64,000 nucleotides of DNA from Pseudomonadota bacterium (GTDB lineage: Bacteria > Pseudomonadota > Alphaproteobacteria > Sphingomonadales > Sphingomonadaceae). Under the pieces are notes generated by a model. The model was given only the letters and a program-made list of their open reading frames with translations, had not been told where the DNA came from and ran no database searches. The position numbers were made by a program, and so were the translations under genes. This document shows positions 8,665 through 16,979 of this stretch, one piece after another (within the stretch, counting starts at the first letter, position 1; every line of letters begins with the position of its first letter). Location of the stretch: the NCBI GenBank assembly GCA_963205265.1, contig CAUJJI010000023.1, positions 1 to 64,000 on the forward strand, given 5' to 3'.

Positions 8665-8782
8665 CTGCGGAAATCCTCGTTCGGACAGGGTGGAAGAGCT
8701 AGCCCATGGGCGCCCGTGCGGAAAGCGAAACCGCCGCTTTGCGCCGAAAATCTCCACAGGTTGGACGGGAGGCCAAGGCAAA

Positions 8783-8940
8783 GATCCTCCCCGGTACGGG
8801 GAGGGGGACCGCCGGGCGCAGCCCGGTGGTGGAGGGGGCTCGCCTCATCGAAGCCAGGTCAAGAGGCAAACCCCCTCCACCACGCCGCCCTGAGACGAGC
8901 TCAGGTCGTCGCGGTCCCCCTTCCCATTCTGGGGAGGATC
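8783..8940. repeat. Intergenic inverted-repeat element, family 1 (full copy)
   Basis: A complete element with arms of about 68 bases. The left arm begins GATCCTCCCCGGTACGGG and runs to GGTGGAGGGG (8783-8834); the right arm (8871-8940) is its near reverse complement and ends TTCTGGGGAGGATC. Smaller palindromes sit inside each arm. It fills the gap between the two dsbA-like genes, so any cotranscript would carry a very stable cruciform-like hairpin. Related copies are at 1-100 and 50706-50858. Confidence 0.85.
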
Positions 8941-8943
8941 CCC

Positions 8944-9645
8944 CTAAAACCGCGCCTGCAGCTGCGAATCTAGCGACCGCCAGTCGTGGGTGCCCGCCAG
9001 CAGGGTGCCGTTGAGCATGAAGCTCGGCGTGCCTGCAACGCCGGCGTTGGCGCCGGCCTGGGTCTGGGCCGCCAGCTTGCGGGCCATGGCCTCGTCCGAC
9101 AGGCAGCGGTCGAGCGCGGCGCGCTGGTAGCCGCGTTGGGCCATCAACGCGTAGAAGCCGAAGTCGTTGGCGATGGCCTTCATCCGCGCCGGCAGCGCGC
9201 CGGTGGTCCAGCGCTGCTTCTGCCCGTCGCTTGCCGAGGCGAGCGGGGCGATCCAGCGGTCCTGGGTCTGCAGGAACAGGTTGTGGTTGCGGAAGAAGGC
9301 CTTGGGATCGCCGCAATTGGTCAGCAGCGCCGCGGCAAGGTCGACCGGGTCGCGGACGATGTGACGGATCTCCAGCGAGACCTTGCCCGGCATGACATAG
9401 CCCAGCTTCAGTGCGGCATCCGATTCCTTGTGGAAATGCGCGCAATGCGGGCAGGTGTAGCTGACGAATTCGGTCAGCTTCACCGCCGCATCGGGATTGC
9501 CGAGCACGTGACTGCCGCCTTCGCCCACGACGACGGAAGTCGTCCAGTCGGGATGCGGCTTGCCGGCGGCAGTTGCGGGCTGGGCGGCGGCCAGGCCCAG
9601 ACCCAGGCCGGCCAGCATGATCGCGGCAAAGCGGGTGAGACGCAT
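8944..9645 (-). CDS. DsbA-family thiol:disulfide oxidoreductase, secreted
   Basis: A 233-residue paralogue of the neighbouring lipoprotein. It starts with a Sec signal peptide (positive MRLTRF, hydrophobic core, cleavage likely near ATA-A at about residue 27). The active site is C65-P-H-C68, and the cis-proline loop GTPSFMLNG is near the C-terminus. It lacks the lipobox, so it should be soluble in the periplasm. The start lies three bases beyond the dciA stop codon, so the two genes are very likely translated from one message. The tandem pair suggests a membrane-bound and a free oxidant working on the same pool of exported proteins. Confidence 0.92.
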   Translation of the reverse strand: MRLTRFAAIMLAGLGLGLAAAQPATAAGKPHPDWTTSVVVGEGGSHVLGNPDAAVKLTEFVSYTCPHCAHFHKESDAALKLGYVMPGKVSLEIRHIVRDPVDLAAALLTNCGDPKAFFRNHNLFLQTQDRWIAPLASASDGQKQRWTTGALPARMKAIANDFGFYALMAQRGYQRAALDRCLSDEAMARKLAAQTQAGANAGVAGTPSFMLNGTLLAGTHDWRSLDSQLQARF

Positions 9646-9648
9646 AGG

Positions 9649-10179
9649 CTATTCCTTGTCTTGCGAACCTAGGCTGCGCGCTAGCGATTCCAGCACGGCG
9701 CGCAACTCCGGATCGCCGATGTCGCGCAGGCTGTCGCCCAGTTCGACCGGCACCGGCTTGAGCGAAGGCGGCGCGGCCTTGGCCTCGCGCTCGGGCGGCG
9801 GCTTGACCTCGCCCTGGCGCAGCTTGACCTTGGCGACGGCATTGTAGCCGAAGAAACGGTTCACCCGCTCGATGATCTCGGGCACGACGTGCTGGATGAT
9901 CGGGGCATGGGCGGGCACGACGACGAGCTGGAGGATGCCGTCGTTCTTCTCGCCCGGCGGGAAGCGGATCGCCTCGGGCGAGCAGACCCTGGCGTGGCGC
10001 GGCCCGACGATCTCGGACCAGCGGGTGACGACGCTCGACTGGACGAAGCCGAAGCGGCGGAAAGCGGTGCGGCCGATCTCGGGCATCAGCTCGGCGATCG
10101 AGCGCGCCTGGCCGCCCCGCGGCCGCTCGTAGCGGCGCGGCTGGGCTTTTACCGGCTTCGGCGTGGGGTCCCGTTCCAT
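9649..10179 (-). CDS. dciA: DciA-like protein (DUF721), replicative helicase loader
   Basis: A 176-residue DUF721 protein. DciA proteins recruit and load DnaB helicase in bacteria that lack DnaC/DnaI. The core domain (about residues 25-120) contains VVTRWSEIVG and the KH-like strand ILQLVVVPAHAPIIQH; the Pro/Lys-rich C-terminal region matches the disordered tail usual in this family. The N-terminal segment is basic, fitting DNA contact. It reads away from mutY from a shared short promoter region and is followed at once by the dsbA-like genes. The arrangement with smc and mutY recurs in sphingomonads as far as I recall. Confidence 0.87.
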   Translation of the reverse strand: MERDPTPKPVKAQPRRYERPRGGQARSIAELMPEIGRTAFRRFGFVQSSVVTRWSEIVGPRHARVCSPEAIRFPPGEKNDGILQLVVVPAHAPIIQHVVPEIIERVNRFFGYNAVAKVKLRQGEVKPPPEREAKAAPPSLKPVPVELGDSLRDIGDPELRAVLESLARSLGSQDKE

Positions 10180-10223
10180 TGCGCGGGCAGCAATGCCATA
10201 GCGGGGCGATGGAAGCCAGTACG

Positions 10224-11276
10224 ATGGATCCCCGGCAGGTCGCGCCGCTGCTGCTGGCCTGGTACGACCGCAGCGCCCGAGCGCTGCCGTGGCGCTCGCC
10301 GCCCGGCAAGCCGCCGCCGTCGCCCTATCGCGTCTGGCTGTCCGAAGTGATGCTGCAGCAGACCACCACGGCCGCGGTCGCCCGCTATTTCGCCGAATTC
10401 ACTCGCCGCTGGCCGACGGTGGAAGCGCTCGCCGCGGCCGAGGACGGCGAAGTCATGGCCGCCTGGGCGGGGCTCGGCTACTATGCCCGTGCCCGCAACC
10501 TGCTGGCCTGCGCGCGCGAAGTCGCGGCGCGGGGCGGGAGCTTTCCGCCGACCGAGCAGGAGCTGCGGGGATTGCCGGGGCTCGGCGCCTATACTGCGGC
10601 GGCGGTCGCGGCGATCGCCTTCGGCGCGCGGGCGGTGGTGGTCGACGCCAATGTCGAGCGCGTCGTCGCCCGCCTCTTCGCCGTCGCCGAGCCCCTGCCC
10701 GGCGGCAAGGCGGCGATCCGCGCCGCGGCCGAGGCGATCACGCCCGACGACCGCGCGGGGGACTTCGCGCAAGCGATGATGGACCTCGGCGCGACGATCT
10801 GCACCCCGCGCAATCCGCGCTGCCTGCTGTGCCCGCTGGCGGCCCGGTGCCGCGCGCGCACCGAGGGGCAGCCCGAGCTCTACCCGGTCAAGCCGGCGAG
10901 GCAGGCCAGGCCCCATCGCCACGGCCGCGCCTTCTGGATCGAGCGCGACGCGGCGGTCTGGCTGGTCCGGCGCCCGGCGCGGGGCATGCTGGGCGGCATG
11001 CGGGCGCTGCCCGACGACTTCTGGAACGCGCGCCGCGACGGCTCGGGCGTGGCCCCGATCGCAGGGGAATGGCAGGCGGGCGGCGTGGTGCGGCACCTGT
11101 TCACGCATTTTTCGCTCGACCTGCACTTGGCACTGTATTCCGGCGAGGATTGGGCTAGTCTTTCCCCCGATGAAGGAGAGTGGTGGCCGCTCGAGCGTCT
11201 GGAAGACGCCGGGCTGCCCACCTTGTTCGCCAAGGCCGCGCAGCTCGTGCGCGGGGGGCGGGGAGGAGGCCCGTGA
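10224..11276 (+). CDS. mutY: A/G-specific adenine DNA glycosylase
   Basis: A 350-residue repair glycosylase that removes adenine mispaired with 8-oxoguanine. The catalytic Glu41 lies in LSEVMLQQT, the helix-hairpin-helix GLPGLGAYTAAAV at about 117-129, and the catalytic Asp141 in VVVDANVERV. The [4Fe-4S] cluster cysteines are C193-X6-C200-X2-C203-X5-C209. The C-terminal part is a NUDIX-like domain that reads 8-oxoG. I chose the ATG at 10224 because GGAAG lies eight bases before it; an in-frame ATG at 10209 would add five residues. Its last codon overlaps the next gene by one base. Confidence 0.96.
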   Translation: MDPRQVAPLLLAWYDRSARALPWRSPPGKPPPSPYRVWLSEVMLQQTTTAAVARYFAEFTRRWPTVEALAAAEDGEVMAAWAGLGYYARARNLLACAREVAARGGSFPPTEQELRGLPGLGAYTAAAVAAIAFGARAVVVDANVERVVARLFAVAEPLPGGKAAIRAAAEAITPDDRAGDFAQAMMDLGATICTPRNPRCLLCPLAARCRARTEGQPELYPVKPARQARPHRHGRAFWIERDAAVWLVRRPARGMLGGMRALPDDFWNARRDGSGVAPIAGEWQAGGVVRHLFTHFSLDLHLALYSGEDWASLSPDEGEWWPLERLEDAGLPTLFAKAAQLVRGGRGGGP

Positions 11277-12571
11277 TGCAAGCTGGATCCATCGCCCGGC
11301 GCGAATTGCTGCGGCTGGGGCTGTTCGCCGGCCTCGGCGCAGGCCTGGCGCCGCGGCTTGCCTGGGCTGAGACGCAGCCCGAGCTGCTGCCCCGGGTCAG
11401 GGCGGTCATGGCGCGCTGGGTCGGGCCGGGCAAGTTCCCCGGCATGGTCGCCGCGCTGGGCCTGCCGGGGCGCGAGCCGGAGTTCGTGCCGATCGGCAGC
11501 GAAGGCTTCACCGATCCCGATGCGATGACGCCCGACAGCCTGTTCCGCATCTACTCGATGTCGAAGCCGGTCACCGGCATGGCGGCCATGCTGCTGGTCG
11601 GCGAAGGCAAGCTCGCGCTCGACCAGCCGCTGGCGGACATCCTGCCCAGGTTCGCGCAGATGCAGGTGCAGGTCACCCCCGACGGATCGCTGACCGACTT
11701 GCGCCCGGCGAAGACGGCGATCACCATCCGCCACCTGCTGACCCATACGGCCGGTCTCGGCTACACGATCATCCAGCGCGGGCCGCTCAAGCAGGCGATG
11801 GAGGATGCGGGGCTGGTCGCCGGGCGGATCAGCCGGCTGTCGGTTCCGGGCCTCGACCGCGGCACGCCGGTGCCCAGCCTCGCGCAGTTCGCCGACGGCC
11901 TCGCCGGCATGCCGCTGGTCTACGAGCCGGGGACCAGGTGGAGCTACAGCCTCGGCCTCGACCTGATGGGCCGGGTGATCGAAGTGGTGTCGGGCCTGAG
12001 CTTCGACGAATTCCTGCGCCGGCGGATATTCGAGCCCTGCGGCATGGCCAGCACCTTCTTCCAGGTACCGGCGGCGGAGGCCGGGCGGCTGACCACCAAC
12101 TATGCGGTCGCCAAGGATATCTTCGTGCCAATCGACAAGGGGGCGGACTCGATCTACCTCGACCCGCCGCCTTTCCCGATGGGCGGCTCGGGACTGGTCA
12201 GCAGCCCGCGCGACTACGACCGGTTCCTCCGCATGCTGTCCCGCTACGGCGAGATCGACGGCCGCCGCGTGATCGCCGAAGCGGCGGTGCGCATGGGCAC
12301 GGGCAACCTGCTGCCGCCCGGCGTCGCGGGACCGGCGCTGATGGCGCCGAAAAGCGATTTCGGCGCGGGCGGCCGCGTCGGCGTCGGCTCCGAGGCCGGG
12401 ATCTACGGCTGGGCCGGCGCTGCCGGCACGGTTGCCATGGTCGACATGAAGCACGGCATCCGTTCCGCGCTCTATGTCCAGTTCATGCCGCCGAACGCCA
12501 ACCCCATGCTCGGCGAGTTCCAGCAGGCACTCCGCGCCGACCTGACGGCCATGATGGAATTGCGCAAATGA
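11276..12571 (+). CDS. Beta-lactamase-fold serine hydrolase (class C family)
   Basis: A 431-residue exported serine hydrolase of the beta-lactamase/esterase superfamily. It has a Tat-like signal (RRELLRLGLF, then a small-residue core to about residue 31). The nucleophile motif S94-M-S-K97 and the tyrosine motif Y224-S-L are both present, and GWAGAAGT near the C-terminus stands where class C enzymes have the third motif. Such proteins are usually esterases or peptidases rather than true beta-lactamases, so substrate cannot be named. The start codon overlaps the mutY stop (TGATG), and the stop overlaps nudC, which implies coupled translation. Confidence 0.88.
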   Translation: MQAGSIARRELLRLGLFAGLGAGLAPRLAWAETQPELLPRVRAVMARWVGPGKFPGMVAALGLPGREPEFVPIGSEGFTDPDAMTPDSLFRIYSMSKPVTGMAAMLLVGEGKLALDQPLADILPRFAQMQVQVTPDGSLTDLRPAKTAITIRHLLTHTAGLGYTIIQRGPLKQAMEDAGLVAGRISRLSVPGLDRGTPVPSLAQFADGLAGMPLVYEPGTRWSYSLGLDLMGRVIEVVSGLSFDEFLRRRIFEPCGMASTFFQVPAAEAGRLTTNYAVAKDIFVPIDKGADSIYLDPPPFPMGGSGLVSSPRDYDRFLRMLSRYGEIDGRRVIAEAAVRMGTGNLLPPGVAGPALMAPKSDFGAGGRVGVGSEAGIYGWAGAAGTVAMVDMKHGIRSALYVQFMPPNANPMLGEFQQALRADLTAMMELRK

Positions 12572-13458
12572 CCCTGCAGACGATCGCCTTCGCCGGATCC
12601 CGGCTCGACCGCGCGGACCACGTCCGCTGCAACCCCGACAAGCTGGCCGAACTCAGCAACTGGCGGGCGCGGCTGCTGCTGCTCGACGGGCTCGACCCGG
12701 TGGTCTCGCCCGACGGCCGGCTCGCCTGGGGGACGCTCGCCGACGCCGATGCCGAGGCCGAGCTGGTCTTCCTAGGGCTCGACGGCGAGCGCGCCTGCTT
12801 CGCGCAAGTGCCGCCCAGCCTGAACGGCAACGTCGGGCCGGCCAATCCCAGGCTATGGCAGGCGATGGCCACGCTCGATGCGGGCGAGCTCGCCACCTAC
12901 GGCGGTGCGCGCAGCATGGTCGACTGGCACGCGCGCCATCGCTTCTGCGCCCGCTGCGGCGCGCCGACCGCGCTCGCCAAGGGCGGCTGGCAACGCAATT
13001 GCGGGTCCTGCAAGGCCGAGCATTTTCCCCGCGTCGATCCGGTGACGATCATGCTGGTCGAGCACGACGGCAACATCCTTCTGGGCCGCCAGCCGCGCTT
13101 CCCCGCGGGCAACTATTCGGCGCTCGCCGGCTTCGTCGAGCCTGGCGAATCGATCGAGGAAGCGGTGGCCCGCGAAGTGCTCGAGGAAGCGGGCGTGCGG
13201 GTGCGCGACGTGCGCTATGTCGTCAGCCAGCCCTGGCCGTTCCCCTCGTCGCTGATGATCGGCTGCCATGCCTTCGCCGATGATCCCACGGTCACGGTCG
13301 ACGTCACCGAGCTCGAGGACGCGCGCTGGTTCACCCGCGCCGAAGTCGAGGACGCGATGCGGGCGATCGCCCGCCTCGAAGGGGGCAGCGCCTTCCGGGC
13401 GCCGCCGCCCACCGCCGTCGCCCACCATCTCCTGCGCTGGTGGGTGGCGAAGGGGTAG
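12568..13458 (+). CDS. nudC: NADH pyrophosphatase / NAD-cap hydrolase
   Basis: A 296-residue Nudix enzyme that splits NADH to NMNH and AMP and, in characterised members, removes NAD caps from RNA. Four cysteines of the zinc ribbon are at 127, 130, 145 and 148. The Nudix box GX5EX7REVLEEAGV spans residues 188-210, and the NudC signature SQPWPFPSS lies at 220-228. It starts by ATGA overlap with the hydrolase upstream. The stop at 13458 is followed after about 40 bases by a repeat element shared with the convergent DUF1489 gene. Confidence 0.95.
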   Translation: MTLQTIAFAGSRLDRADHVRCNPDKLAELSNWRARLLLLDGLDPVVSPDGRLAWGTLADADAEAELVFLGLDGERACFAQVPPSLNGNVGPANPRLWQAMATLDAGELATYGGARSMVDWHARHRFCARCGAPTALAKGGWQRNCGSCKAEHFPRVDPVTIMLVEHDGNILLGRQPRFPAGNYSALAGFVEPGESIEEAVAREVLEEAGVRVRDVRYVVSQPWPFPSSLMIGCHAFADDPTVTVDVTELEDARWFTRAEVEDAMRAIARLEGGSAFRAPPPTAVAHHLLRWWVAKG

Positions 13459-13496
13459 CGCGTCGCGAGGCGATTGCGGCAGGGCCGACCACAACT

Positions 13497-13587
13497 CGTC
13501 ATGCTGAACTCGTTTCAGCACCCATCGCGCCTCCGGGTTCATTGGTGCGTGGGGAGAAATGGGCCCTGAAACGATTTCAGGGTGACG
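13497..13587. repeat. Inverted-repeat element, family 2 (short copy)
   Basis: Left arm CGTCATGCTGAACTCG and right arm ending TTTCAGGGTGACG are imperfect reverse complements, and each arm also folds on itself around CTGAA/TTCAG. A longer copy is at 51180-51320. It sits between the converging nudC and DUF1489 genes and supplies the last few codons of the latter, so it probably serves as a two-way transcription end. Confidence 0.75.
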
Positions 13588-14002
13588 GTTGGGGAGATCC
13601 CGCCGTTCTTAAGCCAACCCCAGCTTCGCCAGCTCGCGCTAGCCGCGCCGGCAGTGCGTCGTTCTCCCCCGGCTCGCCGTCGAGGTCGGGCGGGACGTCC
13701 TGTTCGGCGAGGTACCGCCAGCCCTGGTGCGCCCGCTTCGCGCGCGGGTGGACGGGGATGAACCGCGGCTCCAGGCGGATCGTCCAGCGGCCGTCCTCGC
13801 GCTGGGCAAAGCCGAGCAGCGGCGAGCGGCCGACGATGGCATGCTCGTGGATCCAGTAGAGCGAGCCGCCGGCCATCTCCTCGTGCCGCTTGGGCAGGTA
13901 GCGCGTCGTCATCGGCGCCTCGGTCTCGTGGCTTTCGAGCCAGGCGCGCAGGGTGGCGACGCTCTGCGTGCCGTATGCGATCTTGGTCATGTGCAGCGGC
14001 AC
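13577..14002 (-). CDS. DUF1489 family protein
   Basis: A 141-residue member of DUF1489, a family found mainly in alphaproteobacteria and of unknown function. The start MPLHMTKIAYG and the inner segments LPKRHEEMAGGSLYWI and HQGWRYL are family features; the protein looks soluble and has no signal peptide. The first codon is GTG; an ATG four codons later is possible, but only the GTG has a weak G-rich site upstream. It begins seven bases after the mgtE stop, so it is likely the second gene of an mgtE operon. The last residues come from a repeat element and may be non-native. Confidence 0.82.
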   Translation of the reverse strand: MPLHMTKIAYGTQSVATLRAWLESHETEAPMTTRYLPKRHEEMAGGSLYWIHEHAIVGRSPLLGFAQREDGRWTIRLEPRFIPVHPRAKRAHQGWRYLAEQDVPPDLDGEPGENDALPARLARAGEAGVGLRTAGSPQPSP

Positions 14003-14009
14003 GGTGCGG

Positions 14010-15443
14010 CTACCCGACGACGCCGCTCACTGTCGCGAGGCCGAGGAAGACCAGGAAGCCCATCGAATCGGTGGTCATGGTGACGAAGATCGACGAGGCG
14101 ATCGCCGGATCGACGTTGAACCGCTCCAGCGTCAGCGGCACCAGCACGCCGGCCAGCCCGGCGATGACGATATTGGTCAGCATGGCCGCGGCAATGACGG
14201 CGCCGAGCTGGGGATTGGCGAAGATCAGGGCGACGGCAACGCCGATCACCACGGCCACGGTCCCGCCGTTGAGCAGGGCGATGGCGATCTCGCGGCGGAC
14301 CGCGCGCCAGGCGTTGGTGGCGGTCAGCTGGTTGGTCGCCAGGGCGCGCACGGTCACCGCCAGCGTCTGGGTGCCGGCATTGCCGCCGAGTCCGGCGACG
14401 ATCGGCATCAGCGTCGCCAGCGCGACCATCTGCTCGATCGTGCCTTCGAACACCGAGATGATCATCGACGCCACCGTCGCCGTCAGCAGGTTGGCGACCA
14501 GCCAGCGGACGCGGCTGAAATAGGATTCGCGGATCGGCTCGTTGATGTCGCCGTCGCCGGCGCCGGACAGCAGCAGGACGTCCTCGCCGGCTTCTTCCTG
14601 GATGATGTGGACGATGTCGTCGACGGTGATCTGGCCGACCAGCCGCCCCGCCTCGTCGACCACCGCCGCCGAGATCAGCGCGTACTTCTGGAAGCGCAGC
14701 GCGACTTCCTCCTGGTCCATCGTCACCGGGATCAGCGTCTGGTCGCGCTTCATCACGTCGGCGAGCGGGATCTGGCGCGGGGCGCGCAGGATCCACGACA
14801 GCGCGCAAGTGCCGATCGGATGGTGGCGCGCGTCGACGATGAAGACTTCCCAGAACTCGGTGGTCAATTGCCGGCCGTCGCGCAGGTAATCGATGAGGTC
14901 GCCGACGGTCAGGTGCTCGGGCACCGCGATGAAATCGCGGCTCATCAGGCGGCCGGCGGATTCCTCGGGATAGGACAGCGCCGATTCGATCGCGGCGCGG
15001 TCCTCGGGCTCCATCTCGGCGAGGACGGCCTGCTGGTCGGCCTCGTCGAGATCCTCGATCATCGCGACGGCGTCGTCGGTCTCGAGCTGCTCGGCGATGT
15101 CGGCGACGATGCCGGCCGGCAGTTCCTCGACCAGCGCCTCGCGGACGTAGTCGTTGAGCTCGGCGAAGACGTCGACGCTCATCAGGTCCTGGATCGCGCG
15201 GGCGAGCGGCAGGCGCTCGTCCTGGTCGGCGAGCTCGAACAGGTCGGCGATGTCGGCGGGATGGAGCGGTTCGACCAGCTCGTAGACGCGGGCGTTGTCG
15301 CCGGCCGCCAGCGCCTCGAGCACGTTGCGGACGAACTCGGGCTTGAGCAGGTTGTCCTCGTCGAGGCTCTCGCTCTCGCGCGCCGCATCGGCCGCCGGTG
15401 CGGCGTCCTGCGTTACGGCATCGTCGAGTTCCTCTGGATTCAT
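14010..15443 (-). CDS. mgtE: Magnesium transporter MgtE
   Basis: A 477-residue Mg2+ channel of the MgtE family. The acidic N-domain (about residues 35-145, with alpha-helical LHPADIADLFE repeats) is followed by paired CBS domains (about 150-285) that sense cytosolic magnesium, and by five membrane helices (about 300-475). The pore segment with LMPIVAGLGGNAGTQTLAV is the classic MgtE sequence. Length and order are normal. DUF1489 follows on the same strand. The gene diverges from the cyclophilin gene across about 146 bases. Confidence 0.95.
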   Translation of the reverse strand: MNPEELDDAVTQDAAPAADAARESESLDEDNLLKPEFVRNVLEALAAGDNARVYELVEPLHPADIADLFELADQDERLPLARAIQDLMSVDVFAELNDYVREALVEELPAGIVADIAEQLETDDAVAMIEDLDEADQQAVLAEMEPEDRAAIESALSYPEESAGRLMSRDFIAVPEHLTVGDLIDYLRDGRQLTTEFWEVFIVDARHHPIGTCALSWILRAPRQIPLADVMKRDQTLIPVTMDQEEVALRFQKYALISAAVVDEAGRLVGQITVDDIVHIIQEEAGEDVLLLSGAGDGDINEPIRESYFSRVRWLVANLLTATVASMIISVFEGTIEQMVALATLMPIVAGLGGNAGTQTLAVTVRALATNQLTATNAWRAVRREIAIALLNGGTVAVVIGVAVALIFANPQLGAVIAAAMLTNIVIAGLAGVLVPLTLERFNVDPAIASSIFVTMTTDSMGFLVFLGLATVSGVVG

Positions 15444-15589
15444 CGCGGTTGCCCTGAAGCACGTTCAGACCCGGAAAGGGGCGGGGATGTGCTCTAGGCC
15501 CGTGCCGATGAAAAGCAACCGCTGCGGCCCATTGGTCGTGACTTTGTTGCGGTTCTGCCTATAGGGGGGCGGACTTCAGGAGATTCTCG

Positions 15590-16054
15590 ATGGCAGACGA
15601 ATTTTTGACACTCACACTCGACACCGGCAACGGCGAGGGCGGCGACGTGAAGATCAAGCTGCGGCCCGACCTGGCGCCCGGCCACGTCGCGCGGATCAAG
15701 GAACTGACCGGCGAGGGCTTCTACGACGGCGTCAAGTTCCACCGCGTCATCCCCGGCTTCATGGCCCAGGGCGGCTGCCCGCAGGGCACCGGCATGGGCG
15801 GGTCCGACAAGCCCGACCTCCAGGCCGAATTCAACGCCGAGCCGCATGTCCGCGGCGTCTGCTCGATGGCGCGAACCAGCGCGCCGCACAGTGCCAACAG
15901 CCAGTTCTTCATCTGCTTCGACGATGCGACTTTCCTCGACCGCCAGTACACCGTCTGGGGCCAGGTGGTCGAAGGCATGGAACATGTCGACGCGCTGCCC
16001 AAGGGCGAGCCCCCGCGCGAGCCCGGCAAGATCGTCAAGGCGACCGTCGGCTGA
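15590..16054 (+). CDS. ppiB: Cytosolic peptidyl-prolyl cis-trans isomerase (cyclophilin)
   Basis: A 154-residue single-domain cyclophilin without signal peptide, expected to speed proline isomerisation in the cytosol. The active-site strand VKFHRVIPGFMAQGG (about residues 48-62), the NSQFFI segment and the late tryptophan in YTVWGQVVEGM are conserved. AGGAGA stands about seven bases before the ATG. The gene stands alone, converging with the DUF2059 gene, and a GC-rich hairpin lies between the two stops. Confidence 0.95.
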   Translation: MADEFLTLTLDTGNGEGGDVKIKLRPDLAPGHVARIKELTGEGFYDGVKFHRVIPGFMAQGGCPQGTGMGGSDKPDLQAEFNAEPHVRGVCSMARTSAPHSANSQFFICFDDATFLDRQYTVWGQVVEGMEHVDALPKGEPPREPGKIVKATVG

Positions 16055-16063
16055 TCCCCTGCT

Positions 16064-16087
16064 CCGGCCGGGGTCCCGCTCGGCCGG
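16064..16087. terminator. GC-rich hairpin between converging genes
   Basis: CCGGCCG at 16064-16070 pairs with CGGCCGG at 16081-16087 over a ten-base loop. There is no T-run on either strand. Its place between the stops of ppiB and the DUF2059 gene makes a two-way 3' end likely but unproven. Confidence 0.3.
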
Positions 16088-16113
16088 GTTGAACGCCGCG
16101 CGGGTCGCGGCCG

Positions 16114-16863
16114 CTACTTCACGCTTTCCAGCCCGTAGTCGCGCGCCTCGCCGAGCGAATCTTCGGATACGCCGAGCAGCGCCGCCAGCCGCTTGCGCTC
16201 GTCCGGGGTCAGGTCCTCGGCCTTGCGCGGCGGCGGCAGGGCAGCGCTCACTTCCTTCAGCTTCGCGGCGATCGCCGGCATCTGCTTCATCATCTCGGGC
16301 ATCATTGCGGTCATCTTGGCCATGACCTCGGGGTCCATGAAGATGACCATCGAATCGGCGGCATAGTCCTTGCCGGTCGGCGTGGCGAAGAAGGCGTTGA
16401 GGTCGCGCAGCTGCGCGACGGTAAAGCGCTTGGCATAGGCGCGGGCCAGGCCGTCGCGGATGCCCGGTTCGAACTGGGTCATCAGCTTGCCCATCTCGGC
16501 CATCATCGCCTTCGTCGCGACCTGCATCCGCTCCTGGTAGTGCGGGTCGTAGATCGCCATGATCTCCTTGAGCGTGCCGTCGCCCAGCGTCGCGACACTC
16601 TGCTCCGGCAAGCCGCCGATCGCCGCTAGGTCGCGCAGCGGCATCTTGCCGACGCTGTCCATCATGTTGCCGATGATCGCGTCCATCGACGAATTCATCA
16701 CCCGGGCATAGGTGCCGGCCGGAAACACGAAGTCGACCGTCGTCCGCGCCGCCGCCAGCCGCGCCGCGTCGATGACGACCGGCGGCGGGGCATCGGCGGC
16801 CCGGAGCGAAGCGGGAGCGAGCGCGAGCGTGGCGGCTCCGGCGGCAATCAGCAGCCGTTTCAT
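16114..16863 (-). CDS. Secreted DUF2059 domain protein
   Basis: A 249-residue protein with a Sec signal peptide (MKRLL, alanine-rich core, cleavage near residue 22) and a DUF2059-like helical region at about residues 105-180 containing FFATPTGKDYA, the common signature of this family. Function is unknown; family members are exported and helical. The sequence is rich in methionine (for example KMTAMMPEMMKQM), which is unusual and may reflect a hydrophobic or metal-contact face. It follows the acyl-protein-synthetase-like gene by 116 bases on the same strand. Confidence 0.8.
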   Translation of the reverse strand: MKRLLIAAGAATLALAPASLRAADAPPPVVIDAARLAAARTTVDFVFPAGTYARVMNSSMDAIIGNMMDSVGKMPLRDLAAIGGLPEQSVATLGDGTLKEIMAIYDPHYQERMQVATKAMMAEMGKLMTQFEPGIRDGLARAYAKRFTVAQLRDLNAFFATPTGKDYAADSMVIFMDPEVMAKMTAMMPEMMKQMPAIAAKLKEVSAALPPPRKAEDLTPDERKRLAALLGVSEDSLGEARDYGLESVK

Positions 16864-16979
16864 CGGCGCACCTTTCGTTACGTCGGCGCGGCGCGCGACG
16901 CCGGCCGGGGTTGAGCAATGCTTCTTGGTGTCAGCATTCCCTTGCCAAAGGCTGAAGGCAAGGGCTGCCGCCGGTGCGT

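Noticed and set aside
13953..15497. Plus-strand frame opposite mgtE
   Set aside because: It is a shadow of the transporter, rich in Asp, His and Gln, without domain features.
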